Assembly (NCBI GenBank): GCA_947478465.1
Contig: CANJWH010000003.1
Coordinates: forward strand, 1 to 64,000
Length of the DNA stretch: 64,000 bases
Reading direction: 5' to 3'
Origin: Bacteroidota bacterium
GTDB lineage: Bacteria; Bacteroidota; Bacteroidia; SXHM01
Part shown: positions 42,403 through 51,820 of the stretch, in pieces
Position numbering within the stretch: the first letter of the stretch is position 1
Layout of the letters: each line of letters opens with the position of its first letter
Notes under the pieces: generated by a model
Seen by the model: only the letters and a program-made list of their open reading frames with translations
Database searches by the model: none
Told to the model about the DNA's origin: nothing
Made by a program: the position numbers and the translations under genes

Positions 42403-44322
42403 CTACTTATAACTTCTTTGAGCAATTTTAATATTCTCGAATTTCAATTCTTCTTTGTGTAATACAGGTTCTGCATTCTCTCCTTTGTATTCCCAGGCAG
42501 CAACATAAGCGTAGTTTTCATCATCACGCATTGCCTCACCTTCTTCTGTCTGGTATTCTTCACGGAAGTGTCCTCCACAGCTTTCGTTGCGGTTAAGAGC
42601 GTCTTTGCACATCAGTTCGCCTAACTCTATAAAGTCTGCAACACGACCTGCTTTCTCCAGCTCCTGATTAAATTCATTCAGACTTCCGGGAACTCTTACA
42701 TCTTTCCAGAACTCTTTTTTCAGTTCCTGAATTTCTGCAATGGCTTCTTTCAAGCCTTTTTCGTTGCGTGCCATTCCACATTTGTCCCACATAATCTTAC
42801 CAAGCTTTTTGTGGAAGTGGTCAACAGGTTTTGTGCCTTTATTATTGATAAAATGATTCAAACGTTCTTTCACCTGCTTCTCTGCCTCATCAAATTCAGG
42901 TGTATTAGTTGGAATCTTTCCGGTGCGGATATCATCAGCTAAATAATCACCAATGGTATAAGGAATAACGAAGTAACCATCAGCTAAGCCTTGCATCAGT
43001 GCAGAAGCTCCAAGGCGGTTTGCACCGTGGTCAGAGAAATTAGCTTCGCCCAACGCAAACAATCCGGGAACAGTGGTCATTAAGTCATAATCAACCCAGA
43101 TCCCGCCCATGGTATAGTGTACCGCAGGATAAATACGCATCGGAGTTGCATAAGGATCTTCATCCGTAATTTTTGCATACATCTGAAACAGGTTGCCATA
43201 CTTGGCTGCAACTGCATCTTTTCCTAAACGTTTTATTGCATCCGAAAAGTCAAGGTAAACAGCAAGCTTTGATTTTCCTACTCCGTAACCTGCATCGCAG
43301 CGCTCTTTTGCAGCACGTGAAGCCACATCGCGCGGAACAAGATTTCCGAATGCAGGGTAGCGTCTTTCCAGATAATAATCTCTTTCCTCTTCAGGAATAT
43401 CAGTTGGTTTACGATTATCATCTTTCTTTTTCGGCACCCAAATTCTTCCATCGTTACGCAATGACTCTGACATCAGGGTCAGTTTACTCTGGTGGTCGCC
43501 CGAAACAGGAATACAGGTCGGGTGAATTTGTGTATAGCAAGGGTTTCCGAAGAAAGCACCTTTCTTATGTATCTTCCAGGCAGCTGTTACATTACTTCCC
43601 ATTGCATTGGTAGAAAGGAAGAAAACGTTTCCGTAACCGCCCGTTGCAATAATAACTGCGTGTGCTGAGTGTCTTTCAATTTCACCGGTAATTAAGTTGC
43701 GAGCAATAATCCCGCGTGCCTTTCCATTTACAACTACCACATCCAGCATCTCGTGGCGGTTATACATTTTAATAGTTCCTTTTCCAATCTGGCGGCTCAT
43801 TGCTGAATAAGCTCCAAGCAACAATTGTTGTCCCGTTTGTCCGCGGGCATAAAATGTACGTTGTACCTGCACGCCACCAAACGACCGGTTGTCAAGCAAA
43901 CCTCCGTAATCGCGTGCAAATGGAACACCTTGTGCAACACACTGGTCAATAATATTAGCAGAAACTTCGGCAAGACGATAAACATTTGCTTCGCGTGCAC
44001 GGTAGTCACCACCTTTAATAGTATCATAAAACAAGCGGAAGGTGCTGTCACCATCATTCTGATAATTTTTTGCAGCATTGATACCGCCTTGTGCGGCAAT
44101 ACTGTGCGCTCTGCGAGGACTATCCTGAAAACAAAATGCTTTTACACTGTATCCCATCTCGGCAAGCGAAGCGGCAGCTGCTCCCCCGGCAAGACCTGTT
44201 CCTACTACAATAATATCTATGTGTCTTTTGTTGGCAGGGTTTACCAGACGAATATGGTCTTTATGGTCAGACCACTTTTTTTCTAAAGGGCCTGCAGGAA
44301 TTTTTGAATTAAGAGTTGACAT
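42403..44322 (-). CDS. sdhA: succinate dehydrogenase/fumarate reductase flavoprotein subunit
   Basis: 639 residues. The FAD-binding N-terminus [22 protein letters not shown] is followed by the covalent-FAD histidine region [17 protein letters not shown], the substrate loop with [17 protein letters not shown], and the active-site Arg/His region [22 protein letters not shown]. It oxidises succinate to fumarate, or the reverse. The sequence type matches the b558-linked complexes of Bacteroidota. sdhC is upstream after an 18-base gap; the promoter is presumably that of sdhC. sdhB is downstream beyond the remnant element. Confidence 0.96.
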   Translation of the reverse strand: MSTLNSKIPAGPLEKKWSDHKDHIRLVNPANKRHIDIIVVGTGLAGGAAAASLAEMGYSVKAFCFQDSPRRAHSIAAQGGINAAKNYQNDGDSTFRLFYDTIKGGDYRAREANVYRLAEVSANIIDQCVAQGVPFARDYGGLLDNRSFGGVQVQRTFYARGQTGQQLLLGAYSAMSRQIGKGTIKMYNRHEMLDVVVVNGKARGIIARNLITGEIERHSAHAVIIATGGYGNVFFLSTNAMGSNVTAAWKIHKKGAFFGNPCYTQIHPTCIPVSGDHQSKLTLMSESLRNDGRIWVPKKKDDNRKPTDIPEEERDYYLERRYPAFGNLVPRDVASRAAKERCDAGYGVGKSKLAVYLDFSDAIKRLGKDAVAAKYGNLFQMYAKITDEDPYATPMRIYPAVHYTMGGIWVDYDLMTTVPGLFALGEANFSDHGANRLGASALMQGLADGYFVIPYTIGDYLADDIRTGKIPTNTPEFDEAEKQVKERLNHFINNKGTKPVDHFHKKLGKIMWDKCGMARNEKGLKEAIAEIQELKKEFWKDVRVPGSLNEFNQELEKAGRVADFIELGELMCKDALNRNESCGGHFREEYQTEEGEAMRDDENYAYVAAWEYKGENAEPVLHKEELKFENIKIAQRSYK

Positions 44323-44340
44323 ATCTTGAATGTTGAAAGA

Positions 44341-45009
44341 TTAATGAACCAAGTGGAAATACATGCTGATAGGCATCAGAGCAAAAACAGCCGGAACTAT
44401 AATAGAAAAAGCAATTCCGGCTACCTCAACAGCTTTATTGTACTTAGAATGATTTAGTCCCAGACTTTGGAAGGCACTTTTAAAGCCATGCAATAAATGC
44501 CAGAAAAGTGAGAAACATCCTGCGCAATAAAGCAAAACAATAGGGAGGCTTTCAAATCGTTCCTGCATCATTTGAAAAAGATCTTTTTCTTCACCTGTTG
44601 TAACATATTCAACGCGGTTGGGTGCCCAGAAATCGTACAGGTGAATAACAAGAAAAAGCAGAATAAGTGTTCCCAGAACTGCCATGCTGCGTGAGTACCA
44701 TGTTGAATTTTTGCCCGGATTGTTATAAGCGTATTGCACCGGACGGGCATCTCGGTTTTGTTTCCAGAGCAACAAACCATCAACTATATGAAGGATTAAA
44801 CCCGCGAACAAACCTGCTTCAATAAAATGAACAATAGTATTTGTTCCCATAAAGTGGGCATAAAAAGTAAATGTTTCTCCACCATCATTAAACCAGATGC
44901 ATGCATTAATAGAGGCATGTACCACTAAAAAGCTGATGAGAAATAAACCGGTTAAACCCATGATGATTTTTTTGCCGATTGAAGATTTTATTAAACCAGA
45001 GGAAGTCAT
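44341..45009 (-). CDS. sdhC: succinate dehydrogenase cytochrome b558 subunit
   Basis: 222 residues with five predicted TM helices: about 15-35 (IIMGLTGLFLISFLVVH), 60-80, 105-125, 155-175 and 195-215. Histidines in VVHASI, HFIEAGLFAGLILHIVDG, VIHLYDF and FWHLLHGF are suited to bind two hemes, as in the single-subunit diheme anchor of Wolinella and Bacteroides fumarate reductases. It transfers electrons between sdhB and menaquinone. It is the first gene of the operon, with a -7 box at 45044-45051. Confidence 0.93.
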   Translation of the reverse strand: MTSSGLIKSSIGKKIIMGLTGLFLISFLVVHASINACIWFNDGGETFTFYAHFMGTNTIVHFIEAGLFAGLILHIVDGLLLWKQNRDARPVQYAYNNPGKNSTWYSRSMAVLGTLILLFLVIHLYDFWAPNRVEYVTTGEEKDLFQMMQERFESLPIVLLYCAGCFSLFWHLLHGFKSAFQSLGLNHSKYNKAVEVAGIAFSIIVPAVFALMPISMYFHLVH

Positions 45010-45043
45010 AAGTGAAAGTTAAGAAAATATAAATATTTCGGTG

Positions 45044-45051
45044 CAAATGTA
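45044..45051 (-). promoter_or_regulatory. -7 box TACATTTG of the sdhCAB operon
   Basis: An exact TAnnTTTG match on the minus strand, 34 bases before the sdhC ATG. A TTG lies 20 bases upstream of it at the -33 position. Confidence 0.6.
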
Positions 45052-45092
45052 TGTTCTGCAATCGTATGTTTCAAGGAAATTATAGGATTATT

Positions 45093-45422
45093 TCACCACT
45101 TTTTAAACATAAAAAAAACAGCTGCTATTATTAACACAAAAGACACTAAATAGTTCCATTTCAGCGGCTCTTTCAGGTAAAATACCGAGAAAATGGCAAA
45201 AACAGCCAAGGTAATTACTTCCTGAATGGTCTTGAGCTGTGCTCCACTGAACTGCTGGTAGCCAATACGATTGGCAGGAACCATAAAGCAATACTCGGCA
45301 AATGCGATAAGCCAGCTGAAGAGCACAACTTTCCAGAGTGCCACTTCCTTAAATTTAAGGTGTCCGTACCAGGCGAAAGTCATAAAAATATTGAAAGCGC
45401 ATAGCAGAAGAATTGTTTTCAT
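45093..45422 (-). CDS. DUF486 (DMT-type) small membrane protein
   Basis: 109 residues with four TM helices. FMTFAWYGHLKF, WLIAFAEYCFMVPANRIGYQQFSGAQLKTIQEVITLAVFAIFSVFYL and the final SFVLIIAAVFFMFKKW match DUF486, a family of small inner-membrane proteins related to the drug/metabolite transporter fold. Function is unknown. It lies between sdhC and a divergent sterol-desaturase gene and appears to be an isolated gene. The family call is strong because of the PANRIGY and TIQEVI motifs. Confidence 0.9.
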   Translation of the reverse strand: MKTILLLCAFNIFMTFAWYGHLKFKEVALWKVVLFSWLIAFAEYCFMVPANRIGYQQFSGAQLKTIQEVITLAVFAIFSVFYLKEPLKWNYLVSFVLIIAAVFFMFKKW

Positions 45423-45461
45423 AACTGAGAAGTTTTGTAAATAATGGATTGCAATAATCCG

Positions 45462-45469
45462 TAATTTTG
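45462..45469 (+). promoter_or_regulatory. -7 box TAATTTTG of the sterol-desaturase-like gene
   Basis: An exact TAnnTTTG match only 10 bases before the ATG at 45480, implying an almost leaderless mRNA. Confidence 0.55.
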
Positions 45470-45479
45470 GTAAACTTTT

Positions 45480-46316
45480 ATGAAAACTCAGGCTTCGTTT
45501 TCTTATATTATTGAAAAGGGCATTGCCATTTTCACCATCAGCACCATCCGTTATATTGTGTTTGCGGGTTTGGCGTATCTGTTATTTTATGTCATTTTTA
45601 AAAACAAATGGCTCCATAAGAGAATACAACAAAAGTTTCCGGGAAAGGAAAATATCTTTTACGAGATAAAATACTCAATGCCTAACATGGTTATTTTTGG
45701 AATCAACGGGATGTTTGTTGTTTGGGCTTCGCGGCAGGGATGGACGCATTTTTACACAAAAATAGCTGACTACGGAACAGCCTATTTTATTTTCAGCATT
45801 GTATTAATGATTTTTGTTCATGATACTTACTTTTACTGGACACATCGTTTTATGCACATGAAAAAAGTGTTTCCATTAGTGCATAAAGTTCATCATCATT
45901 CATTGAACCCTACTCCCTGGGCTGCTTTTTCTTTTCACCCTATAGAGGGCTTTATTGAGGCAGCAATTCTGCCATTAATTGTTTTTATTTTTCCGGTTCA
46001 CCCGATAGCAATTTTAATCTTTTTGCTTTTTATGACTGCACTAAATGTGATGGGACATCTTGGTTTTGAAATGTACCCTAAAGGATTTACAAAACATCCG
46101 CTGTTGGGTATTAACAATACATCAACACATCATAATATGCACCACAGTCTAACTAATTGTAACTATGGTTTGTATTTTAATTTCTGGGATAAATGGATGG
46201 GAACCAACCACAAAAAATACCACGAAACGTTTGAAAAACTTGCTTCAACTGAGAGCTCAGCAATAAGCAAAGAAGCAGAAAATCCTGAAACGGCCTTTGC
46301 AGAAAAGGTCTATTGA
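45480..46316 (+). CDS. sterol desaturase/fatty acid hydroxylase family membrane enzyme
   Basis: 278 residues with about four TM segments and the eight-histidine di-iron clusters: HDTYFYWTHRFMH (about 120-132), HKVHHHS (about 140-146) and NTSTHHNMHHSLTN (about 220). These are the fatty acid hydroxylase/C-5 sterol desaturase superfamily motifs; the enzymes use O2 and a di-iron site to hydroxylate or desaturate lipids in the membrane. The substrate is unknown; carotenoid, sphingolipid or fatty acid are all possible in Bacteroidota. The stop overlaps the convergent lipoprotein gene by 7 bases. Confidence 0.92.
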   Translation: MKTQASFSYIIEKGIAIFTISTIRYIVFAGLAYLLFYVIFKNKWLHKRIQQKFPGKENIFYEIKYSMPNMVIFGINGMFVVWASRQGWTHFYTKIADYGTAYFIFSIVLMIFVHDTYFYWTHRFMHMKKVFPLVHKVHHHSLNPTPWAAFSFHPIEGFIEAAILPLIVFIFPVHPIAILIFLLFMTALNVMGHLGFEMYPKGFTKHPLLGINNTSTHHNMHHSLTNCNYGLYFNFWDKWMGTNHKKYHETFEKLASTESSAISKEAENPETAFAEKVY

Positions 46317-46780
46317 AATTCTATATCAAACTCACCATTTTTCAAAATCTTCTTTACAAATGAATTTGAAAGAACAATGGTGTCAAAAGTGCCTTTTACT
46401 CTTGTGTCGTTAATTTCAGTAACAGTTATAGTTCCGCTGCTACCGTAAAGATTTTTATAAATGTCCCATGTGCCGGGTCCGTCAGTATATTGTACGTAAC
46501 TCGCTGTGCTGTCCATTACCTGATAAACACCCGGATCCGTTAACCCGTTTATATTTATTATCAGTGTAGATACACTATCTCTTCCAATAATATTTACGGG
46601 TGCACCTGCATGAAGCGCAATAGTTTCTTTTGATGCGCTCCAGACGAGGGGATTGATAGTGTCATTTCCCGAATAAATATCACATTTATAGATACCTAAA
46701 CCCGGATTACTTTTCTTGCAGGATGAGATTAATAGAACTACTGCAGAAAGAATAAATAATGAAGAATAAATTTTTTTCAC
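46310..46780 (-). CDS. small lipoprotein of unknown function
   Basis: 156 residues, GTG start. The signal peptide ends in a lipobox LLISSC|KK. The mature part is beta-rich (YKCDIYSGNDTINPLVWSASKETIALHAGAPVNI, TLIININGLTDPGVYQV, SGTITVTEINDTRVKGTFDTIV) and resembles the small calycin-like or immunoglobulin-like lipoproteins labelled DUF6252-type in Bacteroidota; I cannot assign it firmly. It likely faces the periplasm or surface. It overlaps the end of the convergent desaturase gene by 7 bases. Confidence 0.7.
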   Translation of the reverse strand: MKKIYSSLFILSAVVLLISSCKKSNPGLGIYKCDIYSGNDTINPLVWSASKETIALHAGAPVNIIGRDSVSTLIININGLTDPGVYQVMDSTASYVQYTDGPGTWDIYKNLYGSSGTITVTEINDTRVKGTFDTIVLSNSFVKKILKNGEFDIEFQ

Positions 46781-46850
46781 GTCCGTAATAAATTAATGGG
46801 TTAAGGATGCCCGAAAATACGGATTTATTTTATTCATTTTAATCTAAAAT

Positions 46851-47285
46851 TTATTCCAGAAATTTTTCCATGTGTTTTACCAAGTCAAGAGAAGAGACAA
46901 TTCCCGTCACTTTCCCACTTTCCACAATAGGAATAGCATGGAACATATTTAATTTAAATAAAGCTATAGCATCTGACAACTTTGAATCAGGACTTAATGA
47001 AACAGGGTTGGGTGTCATTAGCTTTTCAACGGTTAAGTAATCCAGAATTACTTTATTGATTCCTTCGTTGTCAAAGGTTTCTCCTTTCTCAACAATTTCA
47101 GCGCCCAACGTAACGCGCAGAAAATCGGTAAGGCTGATGATGCCTGCAAGTTTTCCGTCTTTCACTACCGGAATATGATGCAGATGATGATGCTCAAAAA
47201 GTTTTTTCACATCTTCGGTTTTGTTAGTGATGTCAACTGTAATGGTTGCAGCCGACATAATTTCGCGGAGGGTTATGTTTTTCAT
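46851..47285 (-). CDS. CBS-pair protein
   Basis: 144 residues composed of two CBS domains: about 5-60 (LREIMSAATITVDITNKTEDVKKLFEHHHLHHIPVVKDGKLAGIISLTDF) and about 80-140 (VEKLMTPNPVSLSPDSKLSDAIALFKLNMFHAIPIVESGKVTGIVSSLDLVKH). Stand-alone CBS pairs sense adenine nucleotides or other ligands and often regulate other proteins. The HHHLHH run is a normal variant of the 'xHHxxHxPVV' motif. There is no other domain, so the partner is unknown. It has no obvious operon. Confidence 0.9.
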   Translation of the reverse strand: MKNITLREIMSAATITVDITNKTEDVKKLFEHHHLHHIPVVKDGKLAGIISLTDFLRVTLGAEIVEKGETFDNEGINKVILDYLTVEKLMTPNPVSLSPDSKLSDAIALFKLNMFHAIPIVESGKVTGIVSSLDLVKHMEKFLE

Positions 47286-47369
47286 GGGTTATTAATTTTA
47301 TTGCAATATTTGCTCTATTCATTTACAAAATAAATGACAGTAGTCAATTAATAAACTGACATATATCAC

Positions 47370-48158
47370 ATGCAAAAACTTGTACTCTCTACTTTCTTCT
47401 TGTTTATTGCTTTTAACACACAGGCACAGGTTGTTTACACTGACGTAAACCCTGATTCTCTGGTAAGTTCAAACTATGAACTTGACCTTAATAATGACGG
47501 AACGCCTGAATTCCTGATTGAAAAAACTACCGATGGCGGAATTGATATTGTACAGGCAACAGGTCTTTCTAATCAGGACTCACTTATAGGTTATTATGCA
47601 GGCTTTCCTGCAATTACAGGATACCCTTCAGCACTGTCTTCGAATGAAGTTATTGATGGCACTTCAACATTTGTAGATGAAGGAGTAATGGGTGGAGACC
47701 ATGAGTTAATAATGGAAGATGCCGATTGGCCCGATGGCTTTAACCGTTATCTCGGCTTAAAATTTAACATTAGCGGTGAGGTGCATTATGGCTGGGCAAA
47801 AATTAAAATCTCAACCGATTATGTGGCATTCACTATTACTGAGTATGCTTACAATGCAACAGCAGGTGCTGCAATTAATTCAGGAGTAGTATCAGTAGAA
47901 GAAAATACTTCTGTTACAGAAATGACGTTTTTCCCTAACCTGGTAAGTGAAAATGCAACACTCAGCTTTTTTCTGCGCGATGAATCTGCAATTGATTTAT
48001 CCGTTTATGATTTAAGCGGAAAGTTGATTTTAGCAGAAAGCAGAAAAATTGAAAAGCCCGGCAAGCAGGCTTTTCAATTGAATGTTTCGCAATGGAATTC
48101 CGGAATTTATTTCTGTCGTGTTAATTCCTCCACGTTAAAATTAAGTGTGGTGCACTAA
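47370..48158 (+). CDS. secreted protein with T9SS type A sorting domain
   Basis: 262 residues. A signal peptide ends at NTQAQ. The body (about 20-170) is beta-rich with an Asp-rich NNDGTPEF segment and YLGLKFNISGEVHYGWAKIKIS, common in short 'surface' proteins of the phylum. From about 180 a type A sorting domain is visible (FFPNLVSENATLSFFL, LSVYDLSGKLILAESRK, SGIYFCRVNSSTLKLSVVH). It lacks the typical NP motif (here FFPNLVSENA). The last codons form a terminator hairpin with those of the convergent gene. Confidence 0.82.
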   Translation: MQKLVLSTFFLFIAFNTQAQVVYTDVNPDSLVSSNYELDLNNDGTPEFLIEKTTDGGIDIVQATGLSNQDSLIGYYAGFPAITGYPSALSSNEVIDGTSTFVDEGVMGGDHELIMEDADWPDGFNRYLGLKFNISGEVHYGWAKIKISTDYVAFTITEYAYNATAGAAINSGVVSVEENTSVTEMTFFPNLVSENATLSFFLRDESAIDLSVYDLSGKLILAESRKIEKPGKQAFQLNVSQWNSGIYFCRVNSSTLKLSVVH

Positions 48159-48176
48159 CGCACAACACTTAATTTT
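48137..48176. terminator. bidirectional terminator formed by the ends of two convergent genes
   Basis: A 17-bp stem with one mismatch (AAAATTAAGTGTGGTGC / GCACAACACTTAATTTT) and a 6-base loop containing both stop codons. The arms are the last codons of the two genes (KLSVVH and KLSVVR ends) and run into A and T tracts, so the same sequence ends both transcripts. Confidence 0.75.
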
Positions 48177-49246
48177 CCTGATGCTTTATGCAGGTTATTT
48201 CTGTCAATAAACTGCCACGAGTATAAACCCTGTGGTAAATTCTGCACCGAGAAATTATAGGTTGAGTTTGATGTTGCATACACTTTTTCCTGCATCAGCA
48301 TTTTTCCTGTTAGATCATAAACGGTGAAAAAATATTCACCCGCTTCAAATTCATTTCCAATTCTAATTGAAACAGTTTCTGAAGCCGGTACAGGGAAAAT
48401 TTCTGTGCTGATGGTATTTTCTTCAACACCAACAGTTCCCGGAGGAGGTAATAAAGTCCATTTGAATGTTTTGGGCTGGTCAAGACTATCATAGTTCAAT
48501 TCTGCAACAGCAAGTTTCATTTGTTTTCCCAACCACTGATAGCTGAAAGAAGTATCATCCTTTGTGCTGAAAACCGACCATGCAGGAGGAAAGCCGATGG
48601 TAGGCAATATCCAGATGGTGTCTTTTCCGTGATCGCTGCGTTTTACGCGCAACACATCACTATAAGTGCCGTTAGGCGTTGTAATTGAACCCCAGCCATC
48701 GGTAACATCGGTAACAGTTGCCACACGTTTGTAACGAACCTGACTAACCAAGGGAGAAATAACGCTTCCGTTTATGGTAATATCTACAGCATAATTATCA
48801 GTGAATGAGCTGTTATAAGTGCGTGGAAAATTGTGAAGTTTTAAATCAGGATTTAAAGGAGCTACAATTGTATTCCCCAACATCAATAAATCTCCCGCAC
48901 CGCCCTGTGTAGTCATGGTTGAGCTATTGTTGTTTGTGTAAACATAGCTTACATTATCATTGGTCATTGCAACATTAGAATTTGAAAATTGTGCAGCATA
49001 AGGTGTGCTGGCAACGGTAACTACCGAAGTATTTTCGTTCAGGATATAAGCAGTGTTTGAACTAATCGTAGTCATTGTCCAGGTTTGGTTAGCACCTGCC
49101 GGACCGGGACCGGTAATAGGAGTAAGTGTATCAGCTTTGCGGTTGATAACATCACCAATAACTGCTATATCACTTAAATCAATGCTTATTTGCGCAAAGG
49201 CAGAGAACGAGAAAATTGAAAGAGAAAAGAGTAATAGTTTTTTCAT
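48155..49246 (-). CDS. secreted protein with T9SS type A sorting domain
   Basis: 363 residues. A signal peptide ends at AFAQ. The mature region (about 18-270) is rich in Thr, Asn and aromatic beta strands (NQTWTMTTISSNTAYIL, YKRVATVTDVTDGWGSITTPNGTYSDVLRVKR), a pattern seen in many T9SS cargo proteins of unknown function. The sorting domain is at about 280-363 (VEENTISTEIFPVPASETVSIRI, FFTVYDLTGKMLMQEKV, GLYSWQFIDRNNLHKASGKLSVVR). It converges with another T9SS cargo gene; their stops overlap by CTAA. Confidence 0.85.
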   Translation of the reverse strand: MKKLLLFSLSIFSFSAFAQISIDLSDIAVIGDVINRKADTLTPITGPGPAGANQTWTMTTISSNTAYILNENTSVVTVASTPYAAQFSNSNVAMTNDNVSYVYTNNNSSTMTTQGGAGDLLMLGNTIVAPLNPDLKLHNFPRTYNSSFTDNYAVDITINGSVISPLVSQVRYKRVATVTDVTDGWGSITTPNGTYSDVLRVKRSDHGKDTIWILPTIGFPPAWSVFSTKDDTSFSYQWLGKQMKLAVAELNYDSLDQPKTFKWTLLPPPGTVGVEENTISTEIFPVPASETVSIRIGNEFEAGEYFFTVYDLTGKMLMQEKVYATSNSTYNFSVQNLPQGLYSWQFIDRNNLHKASGKLSVVR

Positions 49247-49354
49247 TTGTAGTATTTTAATTTTTGCGAAAGGTAGAAAAAAGTAAAGAGTTTATAACCT
49301 ATTTGCTCAAGAAAAACGTTTGATGAGTTAATCATTAAATTTACCGCCTTTCAA

Positions 49355-51820
49355 ATGATTTTCAGAAAACTTGTAATCCTTTTTTCAGCCCTTATTTTTT
49401 CGGCTACTGCCTTTGCAGCAAAACTCAGCGGCCGTGTTTCTGATAAGAAAAATGAGCCGTTGGCTTTTCTTACCGTTAATATTGAAGGTACAACAGTCAG
49501 CACCATGACCAACATTAATGGTGAATACTTTCTGGATCTGAAAGATGGTTTTTATCACGTAGTGTTTCGCTACATCGGTTACCGCACCGAAACGCGCAAT
49601 ATTGAAATACGAGGGAACGATGTTACATTGGATGTTACTATGGATCCTCAGGCAATCGTATTAATGGAGGCCGATGTAAATGGCAATGGTGAAGACCCTT
49701 CTTATGAGATTATCCGCAAGGCACAGCAGAAGCGTAAGTTCTACTTAGAGCAGGTAAAAAAGTACTCCTGTGATGTATACATCAAAGGGATGAACTATGC
49801 CGAAAATGTTCCTAAAAGTATTCTCGGGCGCAATATTGAAATTGACGGCTTGGATAAAAATCGTAGCGGAATAGTTTACCTGAGCGAATCGGTTTCGCGC
49901 CTGCATTTTGAAGCGCCAAACAAACGCAAGGAAACGGTTATCTCTTCTAAAGTAAGCGGCAAGTCGCAGGCCTTTACATGGAACAGCGCTATTGATTTTG
50001 ATTTCAACTTTTATGAACCCAACATTGAGGTAAGTTTTGCCGAGCGTAATTTTATTTCGCCCATAGCACCTTCGGCTATGCTTCATTATCGCTACAAGTT
50101 GGCAGGCGCATTTTATGAAGACACAGTGCTTATAAATAAGATTGAGATTATTCCGCGCGTGAAAGGTTCGCCTGTTTACAATGGATTTATCTACATACAG
50201 GAAAACACCTGGCGTATCCACAGCATTGAGTTTTACCTGACACGGGAATCTAACATTGAGTTTTTAGATACGCTGAAAATAAAACAGGTTTACATTCCTG
50301 TTAGCAATGATGTATGGATGAAAGGAACACAGAATTTCAATTTCAAATTTGATGTAAAGTTACTTGGATTTAAGGGCAACGGATATTTCAACGGAGTGTA
50401 TTCAAAATACGATTTAGGGCCTGAGTTCAGCAAAAAATTCTTCAAAGCCGAGAAACTAAAAGTGGAAGAGAATTCCAACAAACGCAGCGAAGAATACTGG
50501 AACGATGTGCGCCTTGTACCCCTTACCCCGCTTGAAGTTCAGGACTATAAACTGAAAGACAGTGTGGAGGTTTTAAAAGAAAGTAAAGTGTATATGGATT
50601 CCATCGACACGAAGAAAAATAAATACCATGTTTCTAATTTTATTTTTGGTTACACGATGCGAAATTCGTTCAAAAATATTGACTGGAATATTCCCACACT
50701 GTTTGAGATATTGCAGTTTAATACCGTGGAAGGAATTGTTATAAATCCGACTTACAGTGTGGAGTGGGAACACAAGGAACTAAAAAAACGGTTGCGCATT
50801 GATAATGCATTCCGTTACGGTTTCAGCAGTCAAAAATTTTATGGTAAGCTTGGGTTTAATTATCGCTTTAATGCTATCAACCGCATGAGTATCCGCGCTG
50901 AGGTTGGAAAATTTGTAAGCCAGTTTAATGAGGCAAATCCGATAGCGCCTTTCATCAATTCACTTTACACCGTTTTCTTAGAAAAAAATTATCTGAAAAT
51001 TTTTGAGAAGACTTATGCAAATGTGGGTTGGGGAAGCGAAATTTTTAACGGTGTAACACTTAACACCGGTATTGAATATGCGGCAAGAAATCCGTTGTTG
51101 AATGCAGGCAACCTTAGTGCTGTTTATGTTGACAGCAAGAACAAAGAGTTTACTTCTAATAATCCGCAAAATCCTGCCAGCGATTTAGCTGCATTTGTGC
51201 CATACCGTTCATTTACTTTCAATGCCAGTCTGCGTATCCGTTTTGGCCAAAAATATTATTTGTATCCGCATGAAAAGTTCAATTCCGATTCGAAATATCC
51301 TGCTATCAGGATTGCTTACGAAAAAGGAATTGCAGGAATTTTTCAAAGTAAAACAAACTTTGATTTTGTAAAAATTTCAGTTGAAGATGATATGAAGCTG
51401 GGAGTGTTTGGTACTTCTGAATATACCGTAAGTGTTGGAAAATTCTTTAACTCCAACAATATCCCTTTTGTGGATTACCGCCACTTTATGACGAGTGAAG
51501 TTATTCTTGCTCCTCAACGTTTATCAGCGTTTCGTGCCATGCCGTATTATCGCTTGAGCACCACAGGCGAATACCTGGAGGCGCATTACGAACATCATTT
51601 TAATGGTTTTCTTTTCGGCACCATTCCCGTTTGGAAAAAGTTAGGATGGCAGCCGGTTGCAGGCTCGCATTTGCTCTTGGACTTCCGCAACAATCACCAG
51701 TATGTGGAGGTAACTGCCGGACTGGAACACATTTTCAAAATAGGCAGAGTTGACTTTGTGGCTGCTTTTGAAAACAACCACAAAGCCCGCACTGCAATAC
51801 GAATTAGTTTAGGATTTTAG
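49355..51820 (+). CDS. DUF5686 family outer-membrane protein with carboxypeptidase-like regulatory domain
   Basis: 821 residues. The signal ends at AFAA. The first domain (about 22-105: KLSGRVSDKKNEPLAFLTVNIEGTTVSTMTNINGEYFLDLKDGFYHVVFRYIGYRT) is the carboxypeptidase D regulatory-like fold that precedes many Bacteroidota outer-membrane proteins. The remainder matches DUF5686: SYEIIRKAQQKRKFYLEQVKKYSCDVYIKG, then alternating strands ending in VEVTAGLEHIFKIGRVDFVAAF and a final aromatic (ISLGF). It is probably an outer-membrane barrel of unknown role. The stop overlaps the convergent FKBP stop by TTAG. Confidence 0.85.
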   Translation: MIFRKLVILFSALIFSATAFAAKLSGRVSDKKNEPLAFLTVNIEGTTVSTMTNINGEYFLDLKDGFYHVVFRYIGYRTETRNIEIRGNDVTLDVTMDPQAIVLMEADVNGNGEDPSYEIIRKAQQKRKFYLEQVKKYSCDVYIKGMNYAENVPKSILGRNIEIDGLDKNRSGIVYLSESVSRLHFEAPNKRKETVISSKVSGKSQAFTWNSAIDFDFNFYEPNIEVSFAERNFISPIAPSAMLHYRYKLAGAFYEDTVLINKIEIIPRVKGSPVYNGFIYIQENTWRIHSIEFYLTRESNIEFLDTLKIKQVYIPVSNDVWMKGTQNFNFKFDVKLLGFKGNGYFNGVYSKYDLGPEFSKKFFKAEKLKVEENSNKRSEEYWNDVRLVPLTPLEVQDYKLKDSVEVLKESKVYMDSIDTKKNKYHVSNFIFGYTMRNSFKNIDWNIPTLFEILQFNTVEGIVINPTYSVEWEHKELKKRLRIDNAFRYGFSSQKFYGKLGFNYRFNAINRMSIRAEVGKFVSQFNEANPIAPFINSLYTVFLEKNYLKIFEKTYANVGWGSEIFNGVTLNTGIEYAARNPLLNAGNLSAVYVDSKNKEFTSNNPQNPASDLAAFVPYRSFTFNASLRIRFGQKYYLYPHEKFNSDSKYPAIRIAYEKGIAGIFQSKTNFDFVKISVEDDMKLGVFGTSEYTVSVGKFFNSNNIPFVDYRHFMTSEVILAPQRLSAFRAMPYYRLSTTGEYLEAHYEHHFNGFLFGTIPVWKKLGWQPVAGSHLLLDFRNNHQYVEVTAGLEHIFKIGRVDFVAAFENNHKARTAIRISLGF

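Noticed and set aside
43173-44286. Several plus ORFs opposite sdhA
   Set aside because: Antisense frames of a well-conserved gene.
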